Assembly (NCBI GenBank): GCA_015039465.1
Contig: MU130132.1
Span: 1 to 32,960, forward strand
DNA length: 32,960 nucleotides
Origin: Phlegmacium glaucopus
Taxonomy: Eukaryota; Basidiomycota; Agaricomycetes; Agaricales; Cortinariaceae
Reading direction: 5' to 3'
A model generated the notes under the pieces. It saw only the letters and a program-made list of their open reading frames with translations, had not been told where the DNA came from and made no database searches. The translations under genes were made by a program, and so were the position numbers. Of this stretch, positions 21,055 to 30,561 are shown piece after piece. The first letter of the stretch is position 1. Every line of letters begins with the position of its first letter.

Positions 21055-21207
21055 CTTCTCCTCAAACTAGTTAGCATGTATACATGGCAATGCGATTCTA
21101 TCTGATCAAAAATCGGATTATGATTATGACAGCGACAGTTTGTTAAGATCATCATGAACTTCAAGCTTTTATCTCCGTCGCTGTATTAGATGTAGATGCT
21201 AGACTCT

Positions 21208-21214
21208 TATATAA
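21208..21214 (+). promoter_or_regulatory. TATA box of truncated 7-TM copy 4
   Basis: TATATAA in AGACTCTTATATAAGGGTCA, 49 bp before the ATG at 21257. It is the same as in copy 5, so the broken copy still has a promoter. Confidence 0.65.
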
Positions 21215-21256
21215 GGGTCAGAGATTGCAATAGGTCATTACAACAGACAAGAAATC

Positions 21257-21464
21257 ATGAAGCTAAAGCTTGGAGACTTTAACATTATTTCGTTTTATCT
21301 TGAAGGCTTTCTTTACGGTAAGATATTTTCTACAACTTTCACGGCACCTGCTAAAGTATTAACCTGTTCCAGGAGTATATTCTGGCATATTCGCCATATA
21401 TTTACAAGACCACTGGACATCGAACAAAGGCACCGACAAGAGAAATGTCATTTTCTATGCTCTG
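21257..21464 (+). pseudogene. 7-TM membrane protein, 5' remnant (copy 4)
   Basis: Exon 1 (21257-21317) reads MKLKLGDFNIISFYLEGFLY. After intron 1, exon 2 runs to FYAL at 21464, where homology ends in mid-exon. The following 1434 bp are unrelated. It encodes only TM1 and the first loop. Upstream sequence is almost identical to copy 5, so the break may be younger than that duplication. Confidence 0.85.
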
Positions 21465-22898
21465 CTAATTTGTGTCATTCAATGACATGCGCGCAATTAC
21501 ACTTAAACTGGACTGGAAAACACAACCTAGAAAGACGCATATACATCCACACTCACGTTCCCTATTCATGCTTACCAAACTCACAAGTAAGTAGTAAGTC
21601 GTCACTCTACTTATCTCTCGCCACCCGGATACAACTGTTACCATGGACACAGTGACCGTCGCTACGCGAAGAAACGTCGGAAACAGTGGGAGTAGGCGGT
21701 GTTTCCTGGTTAAGGTTCCTGAACTACTAAGGCAAAAGCTAAGTACAAATAACCCAGAAGAGCCTTACTTTCTGTCTTTCATGAACTCAGTTCTTGTCAT
21801 GTCGTGCTCTACCCAAATTACTACCTGTTACTACCCAGGAAGGGGACGAACTGCTGTCGTATAGATGTTTTAGATTAGTAGATAGATGGTAGACCTAAAG
21901 TAGCGAATAAGCTTCCGCTTATAGTAGCAGAGATAGGTGCTATAGCTGTAGGGGGCAAAGGCCTAAACCTAAACCTAACAATAGGCGTTTCGCGTTTGAG
22001 GGCTGCGATCTAAGATAGTACCTAAGGAACAGCATCTTGCTGTTAGGGTAACTATCGGCGTGGTCCTAATAACATCCACAATACGGGATCTGTCTTGGTA
22101 CAATAATCATTTTACTCTTCGTTACTGACTACAACATTAGTGTAACTCGTAAACCACCTATATTTGCTACTATGGTATTCGAAGTAACTGTCACAGGCAG
22201 AGACCTTCTTACCATTGGTGCTAGGCTCGGTTAACCTAACTTTTGTTGTAGTACGGTCTAAGTTAATCGTGCTTATACTGTCAGTTTTAAAACGAGGGCG
22301 GTCACTGCGTGTTTCAAACCAGTAGGCTGAGGCGCCTAAACTGAAGTGCCATGTGTAACTTCTAGAAGGTGTGCTAATTCGGACAGTGGTCTCGTAAGTG
22401 TCAGTACCTGTACCGCTCTGAACGGTTTTCTTCGGTTGGGGGGGTAAATCCAAGGTTTTAAACCAGACTCTGTTGCACTTACTTCGGCTATAGGTGATGG
22501 GTGTATCGATCTCTGTTACTTAACTCGAACCGGTCAGTTTGTTCTATCCAACTGACTGGATTCTTATGTTTACGGTCCTAACTTCCTTCCTAGTGCTGTG
22601 CCTATAACGTTGGGGTCTGTTAGGTCGTTGCCATCTAGAAATTCTAAAGGTACTTATTTTTGTTACAATCCCTATTCATCAAATATGTATGATCCTATCT
22701 AACCCGATACTTTAGCGTCGTTGGACTATGATGCGGAACTTATTTTCGATACACCTCCCTATGGCAACCTAAGACGTTTTGTCTTTCTCATTTTTTCTAC
22801 CAATAACAATGGCTACTTTAACCATGATTGACTTTCGTACTTTAAACAATATAGTTGGTGTTGCAACTGTTGTCTCTCGTATATATCTCGTGTGAAAA
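21465..22898. mobile_element. foreign segment replacing the body of 7-TM copy 4
   Basis: No part of this segment matches other parts of the window. On its left is 7-TM exon 2 and on its right is an M fragment (AACGCGCGTACAGTAACTTA, 22899), so several hundred bases of the original array are missing and a simple clean insertion is excluded. The right part (GTTGCAACTGTTGTCTCTCG, then TATATATCTCGTGTGA) looks like a retrotransposon LTR, and the middle has CCTAAACCTAAACCTAAC. There are no matching termini or target duplication, so the class is unproven. Confidence 0.4.
22112..22453 (-). CDS. 113-codon open frame in the foreign segment, unrecognised
   Basis: This is the longest frame of the insert. 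The reading starts MDLPPQPKKTVQSGTGTDTY and includes RSYTWHFSLGASAYWFETRS. It is rich in Ser, Thr, Tyr and Trp and has no helix-forming stretches, suggesting a beta-rich fold or a protein fragment. I recognise no reverse transcriptase, integrase or transposase motif. It may be a fragment of a longer gene, because the flanking frames are closed. Confidence 0.25.
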   Translation of the reverse strand: MDLPPQPKKTVQSGTGTDTYETTVRISTPSRSYTWHFSLGASAYWFETRSDRPRFKTDSISTINLDRTTTKVRLTEPSTNGKKVSACDSYFEYHSSKYRWFTSYTNVVVSNEE

Positions 22899-23740
22899 AA
22901 CGCGCGTACAGTAACTTACTGTGTTTAATCGTAGACCCACCTTGTGTGTTGGCACGTTTTTACACCGGTACCTACTATGACCTGAGAATATTTCATACTC
23001 AACTTTCAAATACTCACTTCATCGTCTTCGGCATCTTCTCTCCCACCTACCTTCTTCTTTTTATACGCCCTTATCATATACCGAGTCGTAAAAGGCCTTC
23101 AAAAGATGTTAGAACATAGGGAAAGGTCAGTCCAACTCAAAGCAACAATCGATAACAACATTATCTCAGCGAAATCACCCTGCACAGAGAGATCTTTCAG
23201 AGCCCACCTAGTTCTTTGATTCCCTGGATAATCTGATATCGGTCTTCTCTGGTAAATTGGCCAACTTATTTTTTCATCCTCATTCACCCTTCAGATCAAT
23301 CATAGGCTTACTCAGGACTGGGACTCATTGCAGGCGCGACTTTGGACAACTTGCTGAGACAGGAAAGCCAAGTCCTATTGCGAATAGAGAAGGGCTGCGA
23401 AGAATAAGAGTGGCTGGAGACCAAGGTCTAAAGGTACTTAACCTAATATCTTCTCGTCATCATCAACTCACCGTTCTCTATCATCTTACTGCCGAAAACG
23501 ACCCTCTCCCATACAAACTAGACAGTACAAGTACTACACGCCAGCTAAACGCTCTTATCACACCACACTAAGACTACCCCTCAGCTCATATCTACAAGAC
23601 GATTGTGCACTAGATATAACCGGAAAGATTGAACACGAAAGGTTGACAACTTGCTGAATAAACCGAAAAGACAGAGGAAAGCCTGGTCTTGGTGAGTTGA
23701 GGGCTGCGAATAAGAGCGTGTCTGGAGGACGACTCTAGCC
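22899..23740 (-). pseudogene. gene M, partial copies (4b)
   Basis: It is collinear with 6226-6960, including the rare tract GAGATCTTTCAGAGCCCACC (23190-23209), so both loci descend from one rearranged M pair. It is followed by a small extra C-terminal block (23640-23740) joined at AACACGAAAGGTTGACAACT. All frames are interrupted. Confidence 0.45.
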
Positions 23741-23999
23741 GGTTGGTGCCCGTCATTCTGGATCTAGAACATCAGTCGAGTAGGTGTAGAGCAAGGGCTT
23801 GAGTGGTGCAGCAGAGAGGTTCAAATAAAGGTTTGGGCACGCCAAGTGAGTATATTGGTACTCTGAATGCCCCTTTCTCATCATCCATTGATATTTAGCC
23901 ATCTCGTTCTGTCATATGGACCGATTTCGACGATTCGCGTATCAAAGGTGATATCCCCTCGCGTACTGATATCAAATGGAATTATTAGAGTCTTGAGTT
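23741..23999. other. spacer, no gene seen
   Basis: No open frame of note and no clear homologue. GTTCAAATAAAGGTTTGGGC near 23818 faintly resembles 18778-18798. Confidence 0.4.
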
Positions 24000-24335
24000 C
24001 TGAATCAAGGCCAAAGGTCAATAGTAGGTAACCAATCCTTTGTTTCACTTGGACTTCTCATCTCGGTTCAATTCTAGTCATTTGCCTTTCATTTCGACAT
24101 TATACTCTGCCATGGTAATAAAGTAATATCAAAGTCGTCGAAGCGGCTATTGCCCATGAGCTCGATCGTCAATCCTACCATCAAATCTCCGTCGCTGGTC
24201 ACCATCCAACAATGTCCATTTAATTCGACTGCGACCAACAACCAAATAACCAAGATACCTCCGGCACCCGAGCATGCAACGCCCTCAAACCTCCCCAATA
24301 GTCTGGCCAGCGGTCGAGTAGCACTGCTGGTTGAA
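24000..24335. repeat. block R, strongly diverged copy
   Basis: The order of block R landmarks is kept (TTTGCCTTTCATTTCGACAT, CCATGGTAATAAAG, CTCCGTCGCTGGTCACC, CCAACAATGTCC), but similarity is low. Overlapping open frames on both strands (24089-24343 minus, 24150-24338 plus) are short and not conserved. Confidence 0.4.
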
Positions 24336-25440
24336 TAACGCATACAATCGATGGTACTGCTGGTTTTGTTGTGGACCTATGGGAGTACAGGATATTCCAT
24401 GTCACTCCAATCGTACTAAACCCTTCATTCATTGACTATCGATATCACTCCGCACAGCCGGCCACCTTACTCCCCTAACATCAACAAGCAGCCCAATCAC
24501 TTGCCAAAAACGCGACCAATGACCTTTTAAATTCATCATCGCGACTCGGCCTTGATTCCATAGGTTCTAATGTTATCCAGGCCCGGGGTTGATTGGAAGT
24601 GCGGCCTTGTTAATTTTTTGGACAGACGATCGGAAGGGATTCAGATAGCCGGATCTCATGGAAGATGGAGGTGATGTAGTCGTGAAGAATGGGAGCGTTT
24701 CTGCACACCGAATGTCCAGATATACAATCTACAGGTTCAAACTGATTTCTCAGTCCGAACGTAAAGGATCGTAAATTGGAATTTATCGCTTTGTACCAAT
24801 CTGATTTGCTTGGCAATATTAAACTCACCAATCTGGGCGAAACACTTCAAGATCAACAACCAGCCGACGTGTATACCGGTTTGCCCTTCCCTAAGACTAT
24901 CTAGCCGCTAGCGTATCTTTTGTACTGGCGATGGCTAGTCGTGTCCCCATGGGTATCCGATTTGGGAACTCAGTCGACGTGTTACAATAACAGTACGGGA
25001 GTGATTGATCAGGAGTTTCATAGATGGTTGTACCTTGTTAGTACAGAAAACATGTATTCTACATCTTTCGACCTGGACTCACCTATCACCTACAATCGAA
25101 AAATCCACATTCTTCAAAGTAACATTTTTACCCATCTGTTCGTCCAGTTCTGCCTAAATTGAGATCCCTAAAACTTTTTATGGGAAGGCTTGATCAAGAA
25201 AGAGAAGATGGCGCTTGATTGATCATGGATATTAGCGCTTCAATTATCAGTAACCTTTGTTGATAATAATACCGTGAACATACCTTGAACCTATAATCGA
25301 TAAAGGTATCCATGCATTACTTCAAAATGTTTGTCGTCATACCCTTTGTCATCAAAATCAATCCTTAGGCCTTAGGCCTTATATTTCAAGTATCTACAGA
25401 GTAGTTGATTAGATGATAAATTATTCGATATGATCACTCT
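24336..25440 (-). pseudogene. gene M-like divergent copy (4c)
   Basis: This is the sister of 17047-18073, in uninverted order. On the minus strand a 73-codon frame (24610-24831) includes APILHDYITSIFHEIRLSES, aligned with the C-terminal helix of the sister after a one-base shift. Upstream is the degenerate FDDKGYDDKHFEVMHGYLY piece (about 25360-25300). Near 25370-25384 a 7-bp unit (CCTTAGG) is repeated. It ends against kinase fragment N4. Confidence 0.35.
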
Positions 25441-25454
25441 CACTGGGTCATCCT

Positions 25455-25714
25455 TCCTGGAGCCGGGAGCAGAGAGTGGGGAAGTGCCAGCAGATCTGAG
25501 CCTTTAGTAGTTTAAGGTCGAGTCTGGACTGATAGTATCCGGGAGAGCATGAGAGGGCCAGAAACTGATCTTTCACAGGTGGGGCCATGCGCTTTTGGGG
25601 GAGCTGGACTGTGAGCAGGACCGTTGGCGATGGGAGTATGATTGGCAGCTACGCCAGCGTGAACTTGATAAGGTTTCATATTTCCGTAAGCGCGAGAGGA
25701 TATAAGGATCGATT
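25455..25714 (-). pseudogene. nik1: Nik1-type kinase fragment N4: N-terminal part, HAMP array deleted
   Basis: On the minus strand the remnants of the N-terminal region seen at 12027-12209 can be followed (ANGPAHSPAPPK-like and GYYQSRLDL-like text with frame changes). On the low side the sequence jumps at about 25484 (GAGAGTGGGG to GTGCCAGC) from the flank found at 30815 (and 10016) to the position equivalent to 12010. About 2 kb with all HAMP units is therefore deleted. On the high side it is interrupted by the DNA transposon at 25724, and the other half resumes at about 26554. Confidence 0.65.
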
Positions 25715-25723
25715 GACGATTGC

Positions 25724-26544
25724 TAGACTCGCTAGCCAGTCACGCTCGCAAGCTCTAGTCACAGAGCGTCACAGGAGCACATGATCAAGCAAGGAGCGAG
25801 CTCGCGAGCGGACTGGGCCAGTCCGGGCCCATTTTGAGTGATGGCTGTTTCCCCTGCCAATCTTGATGTGTCGACTTCGTCAAAAAAAGTGGCCACACCT
25901 CAAAAAAAAGTGCTCAAATTGAGTATATATATTATCATTTTTTTTGCATTCTGAATTGAATTGAATAGTTTTTAAAAAGGTGAATTTTTATCAAAACTTG
26001 TACTCCATACAAAAGTAGCTACTTTGTTGTATTACCAAATGAAGACCAGAAACCATCATATAATGTCGGTGCGTTGTTGATGGAATCACCAACACTGGAA
26101 CGCGTTGGTGAAGATGATGTCGCGTTGGATATGGATGGCTGGGAGCTGGACCAGGAATCAGAAGACGACATGAGTGAGGAAAGTGAGGGAGAAGGTGGAT
26201 CTGATGTTGAGTGACCAACGCGGTGTTTGCGTGACTTGGCGTAAAGCTTCTAAGTTCTCGCGCACAGGCCTGTCAACGATGACAGTCAAATTCAAATTTT
26301 TGAAAAAAAACTTATATACCCAGACGGACTTGAAATCGAAAAATAACTACTAGTTGTATACCCAATTTTGACCCTTTTTTTGGAGCTTGAGCCACCTTTT
26401 TCACTGAGGACTACAAGATTTGGCGGGCTCCGCCAAAAGTGGCCCGAAATGGACCAGCCGGCTTTGCCAGTTGTCGAGTTTCACTCTCACAAACCACGTG
26501 CACCTTAGTCTCACGTGTGGTAAAGCTGGGTGGGAACGAGCCTA
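25724..26544. mobile_element. 821-bp DNA transposon derivative with 9-bp target duplication
   Basis: GACGATTGC flanks the element directly on both sides (25715-25723 and 26545-26553). The ends are short imperfect inverted repeats: TAGACTCGCTAGC on the left and TAGGCTCGTTCCC on the right, read inward. Longer degenerate inverted similarity covers about 100 bp inside each end (GCCAATCTTG/GCCAAATCTTG, AAAAAAAGTG, CAAATTGAGTATA/CAAAATTGGGTATA). An 8- or 9-bp duplication with TAG-starting ends suits a hAT-like or Mutator-like element. It sits inside kinase fragment N4. Confidence 0.8.
25984..26214 (+). pseudogene. retained C-terminus of a transposase (probable)
   Basis: An open stretch of 76 codons begins directly after a TGA and ends at TGA 26212-26214. 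It includes YFVVLPNEDQKPSYNVGALL, then LERVGEDDVALDMDGWELDQ, and closes with a highly acidic tail (ESEDDMSEESEGEGGSDVE). An acidic tail at the 3' side of a deletion derivative is what remains when the centre of an autonomous transposon is lost. There is no catalytic motif, so the superfamily cannot be read from it. An internal ATG at 26080 could give 44 aa. Confidence 0.5.
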
Positions 26545-26553
26545 GACGATTGC

Positions 26554-26720
26554 AGACAGTTGCAGACCAGTCACCAATCATGTGATCGCCTCAGTCAAAT
26601 TTGAGCACTTGGTCCTTCATCCCACTACTAGTACTGAATCTCCGTCGTTGGTGCTGTCCAAATATATCTGGCAAACTGATCACCACGTCCAACTTATTTT
26701 TTCAACCTCATTCGTCCCTC
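26554..26720. repeat. rest of N4 upstream flank and block R derivative
   Basis: It continues what was split by the transposon: CAATCATGTGATC matches 12293-12304 (AACCGATCATGTGATC), followed by GAGCACTTGGTCCTTCATCC and CTGTCCAAATATATCTGGCA, as in the 124-bp unit at 12302. There is a single unit here, so the tandem duplication at 12302 is private to that locus. Confidence 0.6.
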
Positions 26721-28185
26721 AGATTAATCATAGGTTTATTCAGGCCTGGAATTCCTTGCAGTCATGACCTTGGACGCCTTGCAGAATAAACCGAAAATGC
26801 AGAGGAAAGTCGAGTCCTACGGCAAATGGACGTGAACGTGGGCTGCGACGAATAAGAGCGTAGCTTGCCAGTGACCACTGACGCAGGTCCAAAGGCACTT
26901 AAGCTAATATCTCCTCCTGACCGCCCTCTATCATCTCACCGCTGAAAACGACCCTTTCCCATATAAATAGGATGTTACAAGTACTACATGCCAAATAAAC
27001 ACTCCTATCAGTCAGATCATTCTTCAGCTCATACCTGCAAGACGATTGTGCGCTACATATACCCAGAATATCGAAAATTCAAACGCACATTAGCACATAT
27101 ACAGCAACTTACTGCGTTTAATCGTAGACCCACCGTGTGTATGATTTTTGCACATACCAAGACAGCCATATGAGCTTATTAGATATTGTCTTCAGATTTC
27201 TTCTTCGAATACTCAATTGAGTAAACACATTGTCTTCAGCATTTTCCTTTTATTCTTTTACGCTCCCTTATCGTATACCAAGTCGTAAAAGGACTTCTAA
27301 AGATATTCGAGCTAAGGGAAGGGTCAGTCCAGCTCAAAGCAACAATCAATAACAATCTTACATCGTCGTCTGCAGCATCTACCCGACATTGTTCATCTTC
27401 CCGTATTTATGGGGTCGAGATGGTAGCATTGATCAGGTGTTAATCATCAGAAAAGTGATATTTCAAACGTATCCTAGATTCGACGTTGTTCGAATCCATT
27501 GAATCGAGGTGAGCTGATGCCGAAAATAAAACAAAACGAGTCAATAACTCACCTTTCGTCTACTAGATCCAATGAAACAACCGTGTCGACGGTGTCGTCA
27601 TCTGTGCCACTATATCAACAACAGATTAGGCCGCTTTCATCGCATCCAAAGCTTCATCAAGATGGAGTCGAGATGATAGTGTTAATGAGGTGTTAATTGT
27701 CAGAAAAGCGATATTTAAAACCTACCGTAGATTCGATGTTGTCCGAATCCATTGAATAGAGGTGAGTTGATGTTGAAAATAAAATAAAACGAGCCAATAG
27801 CTCACCTTTCGTCTACTAGATCAATGGAACAACCTTGTCGTCGTCTGTGCTACTATATCAACAACAGGGTTAGGCCTCCATCATCACATCCAAAGGTTCA
27901 TCGAGTACGGTATCGGCGTTACTCCTCCAACAGCGTCAACGAGCGATTTCGCTTCCGTTCGCTGAATCTGTCGTTGTTATGATTCGAGTTGTAACTCGGT
28001 GTTCGAATCTAACAGAGGTGAGTTTATGTCAAAAACAGGAAGCCAGCAGCTCACTTGTCACCAGAGTATCCGATAATCACCACGATCGCCCTCCCGGACA
28101 CGGGTTTCAATGATGGAAGCTAGTCCGAGGCCAGGTTTACCTTGGAAAACTCGGTTACCCAGAATAAGACAAGTTGCATAACCAT
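26720..28185 (-). pseudogene. gene M, copy 5
   Basis: The start exon MVMQLVLFWVTEFSK begins at 28185, 202 bp from the 7-TM ATG at 28388. It is nearly identical to copy 4 from about 26795. It keeps the doubled SSPLFNGFE exon region (about 27500 and 27750), and the SLDLVDESSPLFNGFE reading spans a strong GTGAG...CAG intron. It shares the TAA in the Arg-rich exon with copy 4. A short protein could still be made, but I see no continuous model. Confidence 0.4.
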
Positions 28186-28338
28186 CTTCTCCTCAAACTA
28201 GTTAGCATGTATACATGGCAATGCGATTCTACCTGATCAAAAATCGGATTATGATTATGACAGCGACAGTTTGTTAAGATCATCATGAACTTCAAGCTTT
28301 TATCTCCGTCGCTGTATTAGATGTAGATGCTAGACTCT

Positions 28339-28345
28339 TATATAA
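28339..28345 (+). promoter_or_regulatory. TATA box of 7-TM copy 5
   Basis: TATATAA in AGACTCTTATATAAGGGTCA, 49 bp before the ATG at 28388. Confidence 0.7.
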
Positions 28346-28387
28346 GGGTCAGAGATTGCAATAGGTCATTACAACAGACAAGAAATC

Positions 28388-29624
28388 ATGAAGCTAAAGC
28401 TTGGAGACTTTGACTTCATTGCGTTATGTCTCGAAGGCTTTCTTTACGGTAAGATATTTTTCTACAACTTTCACGGCACCTGCTAAAGAAGTATAATATT
28501 AACCTGTCCCAGGAGTATATTCTGGCATATTCGCCATATATTTACAAGACCACTGGACATCGAACAAAGGCACTGACAAGAGCAATGTCATTTTCTATGC
28601 TCTGTGTGCTCTATATATGCTCTCTGTTGTCAACGTTGTGGTTGATATAACATTTCTCATCGTTTCAGTTAGTACCAATTTCATCGGTAACAATAACTAT
28701 CTTTTTGACTCATTCTGTTTTGCAGAATCCAACGGTATCCCTCCACATATCTTTTGTTCAAATCATAGGATCAGGTTGCTGTGATTTCATAGCTCAATCG
28801 ATCCTAGTATGTATAAACTACTTATCCCCAACATTTATTTTATTGAAGGAAATCTTAAAGATCTACCGTTGCTGGATTGTGTGGGGTTGCCATATCCGTG
28901 TCGTGATCCTTCCTTCAATGTTGGCATTTGTATTCTTAGGTCAGTCAACCTATCTTATTTGACTGGCCAATTTCAATTCATTGTCTCTAGCTATGTGGGT
29001 AGCGGATATCGGCTTCAGTCACATTGTCTCAGACCAAATTGTAGAACCTGACTGGGGGCGTTGGCTGGATGTAGCAAGTTTCGCCGTGTCCATGACTGTG
29101 AATGCTCTGGTGACAGGCTTAATCGTGTTGAAGATCTTCAATGTGTACCGTCAAGTTAAATCCGCGGAGTCGGATGACCAAACTTTGGGCGCCACTGGCG
29201 GAAGTAAAATTCGGACTGTCATATTCGTGCTAATTGAATCTGGCATGATGTTGTTTGCAATCCAATTGGCTCGACTCGTGGTTGTCATTCTTCCAGAGAC
29301 GGACACTGCCTTTGACGCTTATGAGATCATCGTTTGTATCCACCAAATGCTCAACGTGATTACAACATCAGTCATTGCTACTTCTCATTTTACTAATTAC
29401 ATGAGTTTGTCTAGGGCATAACACCTACAATCATCTTTGTGCGGCTATCAATGGGATTGTCATTCTACGACAAGGAATCCATGATAGAATCTAGCGTCGG
29501 GAGTTTACGCTTTGCAGATAACAATCCAAATCCAAATCTGGAAACAGGAGATGCCGATATCGTGGATAGAGACGATGATATTGGCGTTCAAATAAGCGAC
29601 GATATCCAGATGGTAGATAGATGA
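28388..29624 (+). CDS. putative seven-helix membrane protein, copy 5 (intact, 6 exons)
   Basis: The exons are 28388-28448, 28513-28667, 28726-28806, 28861-28939, 28991-29355 and 29415-29624, giving 316 aa. It starts MKLKLGDFDFIALCLEGFLY. Core motifs are GCCDFIAQ, IYRCWIVWG, MTVNALVTGLIVLKIFNVYR (note VLKI where the sisters have VWKI), VIFVLIESGMMLFAIQLARL, LNGITPTIIFVRLSMGLSFY and the tail DIQMVDR. Variable loops are NPTVSLHISFVQIIGSG, DIGFSHIVSDQIVEPDWGRW and PETDTAFDAYE. It is closest to copy 3 in the body, while its promoter is closest to copy 4, consistent with gene conversion or unequal exchange in the array. Intron 3 is again 54 nt and open. Confidence 0.85.
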
Positions 29625-29795
29625 TAGAACATAGATCATGTTGTGGCGTAGGAAATACTCATCGTTGTCCAAAACGTCCATCATCAAACGCATCTCATTC
29701 TGCTCAACTTACTGTAGAGCCAGCTCATGCTGTCCTATTCTTGACTCACGTACCGTCTTTCTTTCATTCTGAATAGACCCATGGAATAGGTACTA
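29625..29795. repeat. block R after 7-TM copy 5, first half
   Basis: AGCTCATGCTGTCCTATTCT, TTGACTCACGTACC and CATGGAATAGGTACTA match 9725-9812. The block is split at the TA of GGTACTATAC by a transposon and resumes at 30562. Confidence 0.7.
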
Positions 29796-30561
29796 CAGTA
29801 GAAGTTCTCATACTGCATAGCCTCGGGACCAGCCATTGGGTTATGCATTAATAGATTTATGCAGGACGAAAAGTGTCACATACCGTGACATACGTGACAC
29901 ATTGACAAATTGGGCGACAGCGTTACTCTTAACCTTGTCTCTATTTAGCTAGGAACATGTTTTCGTAAAATACTGGGTCAACGATGGAGCTAATAAGATC
30001 TTCATGCAAAAAATGGGCTATGCACTTGTGCAATTGACAAGGGAATTTTATGGAGGAGCTCTCATCTCCATACCTGGCACAAACATTTTCGAGCTTTTCA
30101 CTTGCTTTGCACAGAGAGGCTTCAACGTCGCCTATGCATGATAGCATTCTTTGTAACAGGGGCCTTAGGCTTTCGTATGTAAGGTTTTGGTTTTGCACGA
30201 GGTTTACGGGTGGATTCAGGACCAGCACGCATTTTCGACTTCGTATCAATGATGTTCGCTCGACTTTTTATGAGGAAAATTCTGTCATTCCACCCTTAGT
30301 ACTATACCCTGTTAAGTTAGGCATTATTTTAATAAATTGCAAGCAGTTAGTGGTGTTCCCGACCCTATGTTGTCGCCATTTATCAGTACAAATAAAATTC
30401 CCACCTACTCTGATAATGCATATTGGGGTCTCCGGGCCTATGCATTATGCAATATGCATTATGCACCCCATTTCCCTGCGTCCCGCGGTGGTTCCGACCC
30501 CAGACCTATGCATTAATAGATTTATGCATCATGACGTTATGCATTATGAAAACTTCTACTG
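29796..30561. mobile_element. 766-bp Tc1/mariner-like element with TA target duplication
   Basis: The terminal inverted repeats match at 22 of 24 positions (29796-29819 and 30538-30561) and begin CAGTAGAAGTT. TA flanks both sides (29794-29795 and 30562-30563). Related empty sites occur in the other block R copies (CTATACTCC at 9810, ATTATACCATAG at 5736). A 22-bp sequence (TATGCATTAATAGATTTATG plus CA) is repeated in direct orientation just inside both ends (29842-29863, 30507-30528). More TATGCAT palindromes cluster at 30418-30472, possibly transposase-binding sites. CAGT ends with TA duplication are typical of Tc1/mariner/pogo elements. Confidence 0.85.
29941..30249 (-). CDS. 102-aa open frame inside the Tc1/mariner-like element
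   Basis: It reads ...LRPLLQRMLSCIGDVEASLC then KASEKLENVCARYGDESSSI and ends VFYENMFLAK. The second half is amphipathic and coding-like. The first half is more convincing in the next frame, where a basic Pro/Lys-rich stretch (RKPRAKPKPYIRKPKAP) appears, so a frameshift near 30135 is likely. No DDE/D motif is visible. It may be a leftover of the transposase or a captured host fragment. The 174-codon frame on the opposite strand runs over the right terminal repeat and is not credible. Confidence 0.3.
   Translation of the reverse strand: MIRSRKCVLVLNPPVNLVQNQNLTYESLRPLLQRMLSCIGDVEASLCKASEKLENVCARYGDESSSIKFPCQLHKCIAHFLHEDLISSIVDPVFYENMFLAK

Noticed and set aside
24089..24343. 84-codon minus frame overlapping a 62-codon plus frame
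   Set aside because: It lies in a diverged block R. Neither frame is conserved in the other block R copies.
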